A program made the translations under genes and the position numbers. DNA of 6,707 nt, taken from Quisquiliibacterium sp. (GTDB lineage: Bacteria > Pseudomonadota > Gammaproteobacteria > Burkholderiales > Burkholderiaceae_E). The stretch is from contig JAURMJ010000149.1 of NCBI GenBank assembly GCA_030830765.1, forward strand, positions 1-6,707, in the 5' to 3' direction. Positions within the stretch are counted from its first letter, which is position 1, and every line of letters begins with the position of its first letter. This document shows positions 6,397 to 6,707 of this stretch, piece after piece. The notes beneath the pieces are model-generated. The model saw nothing but the letters and a program-made list of their open reading frames with translations. It was not told the DNA's origin and ran no database searches.

Positions 6397-6442
6397 GTGA
6401 CAGAGCGCCGGTATCCCTCAGACGGCAAGCACCCTCTGTCAC
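6397..6442 (+). terminator. Terminator-like stem after the deacetylase gene
   Basis: GTGACAGAG (6397-6405) and CTCTGTCAC (6434-6442) form a perfect 9-bp inverted repeat. The 28-nt loop can form a second small stem, GCCG (6407-6410) with CGGC (6423-6426). Only a short T-run (ATTTTC, 6447-6452) follows, 4 nt after the stem, so this is at best a weak intrinsic terminator; it may instead be a regulatory or mRNA-stabilising hairpin. It lies 52 nt past the deacetylase stop and ends 31 nt before the photolyase start. Confidence 0.4.
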
Positions 6443-6472
6443 GCTGATTTTCATCATGGACGTGCCCAACAG

Positions 6473-6707
6473 ATGAGTTACCGCGTCGTCTGGTTCAAGC
6501 GTGATCTGAGGGTGCATGATCATCAGCCACTGACCGACGCTGCCCGCCTCGGGCCGGTGCTCTGCCTGTATGTCATCGAGCCAGGGCTTTGGTCGCAACC
6601 GGATGCAGCGGCTCAGCACTATGGATTCATCCGCGAATCGCTCAGTGAGCTCGATACGCAACTTCAGGCTCTGGGCAGCCGGCTTTTCGTTGCGGTCGGC
6701 GAAGTCG
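6473..6707 (+). CDS. Photolyase/cryptochrome family protein, N-terminal part (runs off right edge)
   Basis: Only the first 78 residues are in the window. They begin MSYRVVWFKRDLRVHDHQPL; the VVWFKRDLRxxDH block opens the N-terminal alpha/beta (antenna-binding, PF00875 type) domain of DNA photolyases and cryptochromes. CLYVIEPGLW (31-40) and QPDAAAQHYGFIRESLSEL (42-60) continue the pattern typical of this family in proteobacteria. Photolyases use light and FAD to repair UV pyrimidine dimers; cryptochromes use the same fold for signalling. The catalytic FAD-binding helical domain lies outside, so repair enzyme and cryptochrome cannot be told apart. The start is set by the usual family N-terminus; no clear Shine-Dalgarno precedes it, the nearest purine run being GGA about 13 nt upstream. 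Confidence 0.88.
   Translation, partial: MSYRVVWFKRDLRVHDHQPLTDAARLGPVLCLYVIEPGLWSQPDAAAQHYGFIRESLSELDTQLQALGSRLFVAVGEV

Noticed and set aside
6261..6476. Open frame of 71 codons overlapping the end of the deacetylase gene
   Set aside because: It starts inside the deacetylase in another frame and ends at the photolyase start; low-complexity translation without motifs.
1..6707. CRISPR arrays, tRNA/rRNA genes, insertion sequences, phage or toxin-antitoxin modules
   Set aside because: No repeat-spacer pattern, tRNA-like fold, transposase motif or terminal inverted repeats were seen on either strand.

Overview
The window looks like ordinary chromosome of a GC-rich proteobacterium, most likely a betaproteobacterium of the Burkholderiales type. 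This rests on the GC-rich codon use, the Bug/TctC-type solute-binding protein remnant, the TadG-like/pilin pair and the style of the acyl-CoA genes. It is inference, with no rRNA or marker gene to confirm it.

Layout. (1) Positions 1-1298, minus strand: a short Tad (Flp) pilus-type unit, made of a type IVb-like prepilin (945-1298) followed after 3 nt by a TadE/TadG-like protein with the conserved Tad N-terminal domain. The second gene is open from 941 to the left edge and has no stop in the window. (2) 1299-1539: a divergent intergenic region of 241 bp with a possible extended -10 box and a small inverted repeat. (3) 1540-4910, plus strand: a two-gene operon of an acyl-CoA dehydrogenase and a fused NDP-forming acyl-CoA synthetase, overlapping by ATGA. 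(4) 4903-5193: the wreck of a third operon gene, a Bug/TctC-family periplasmic binding protein. It keeps a ribosome-binding site, a twin-arginine-like signal region, the first mature strand and the C-terminal helix, but has three in-frame stops and has lost most of its body. (5) 5194-5466: non-coding spacer with two mutually exclusive hairpins next to the next ribosome-binding site. (6) 5467-6345: a PuuE/PgdA-like polysaccharide deacetylase-fold protein with non-canonical metal-site residues. (7) 6346-6472: spacer with a terminator-like stem. (8) 6473 to the right edge: the first 78 residues of a photolyase/cryptochrome.

How the genes work together. The synthetase would activate a carboxylic acid to its CoA thioester using ATP, and the dehydrogenase would introduce the alpha,beta double bond. 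The Bug protein would once have captured the acid in the periplasm. This gives an uptake-activation-oxidation cassette that has lost its dedicated binding protein. The substrate cannot be read from the sequence. The pilus genes and the photolyase are unrelated neighbours.

I found no evidence for a novel defence, mobile or RNA-guided system. The observations most worth a second look are the decayed Bug gene at the operon end, the relocated catalytic base of the dehydrogenase, the unusual metal-site motifs of the deacetylase, and the long prepilin leader.
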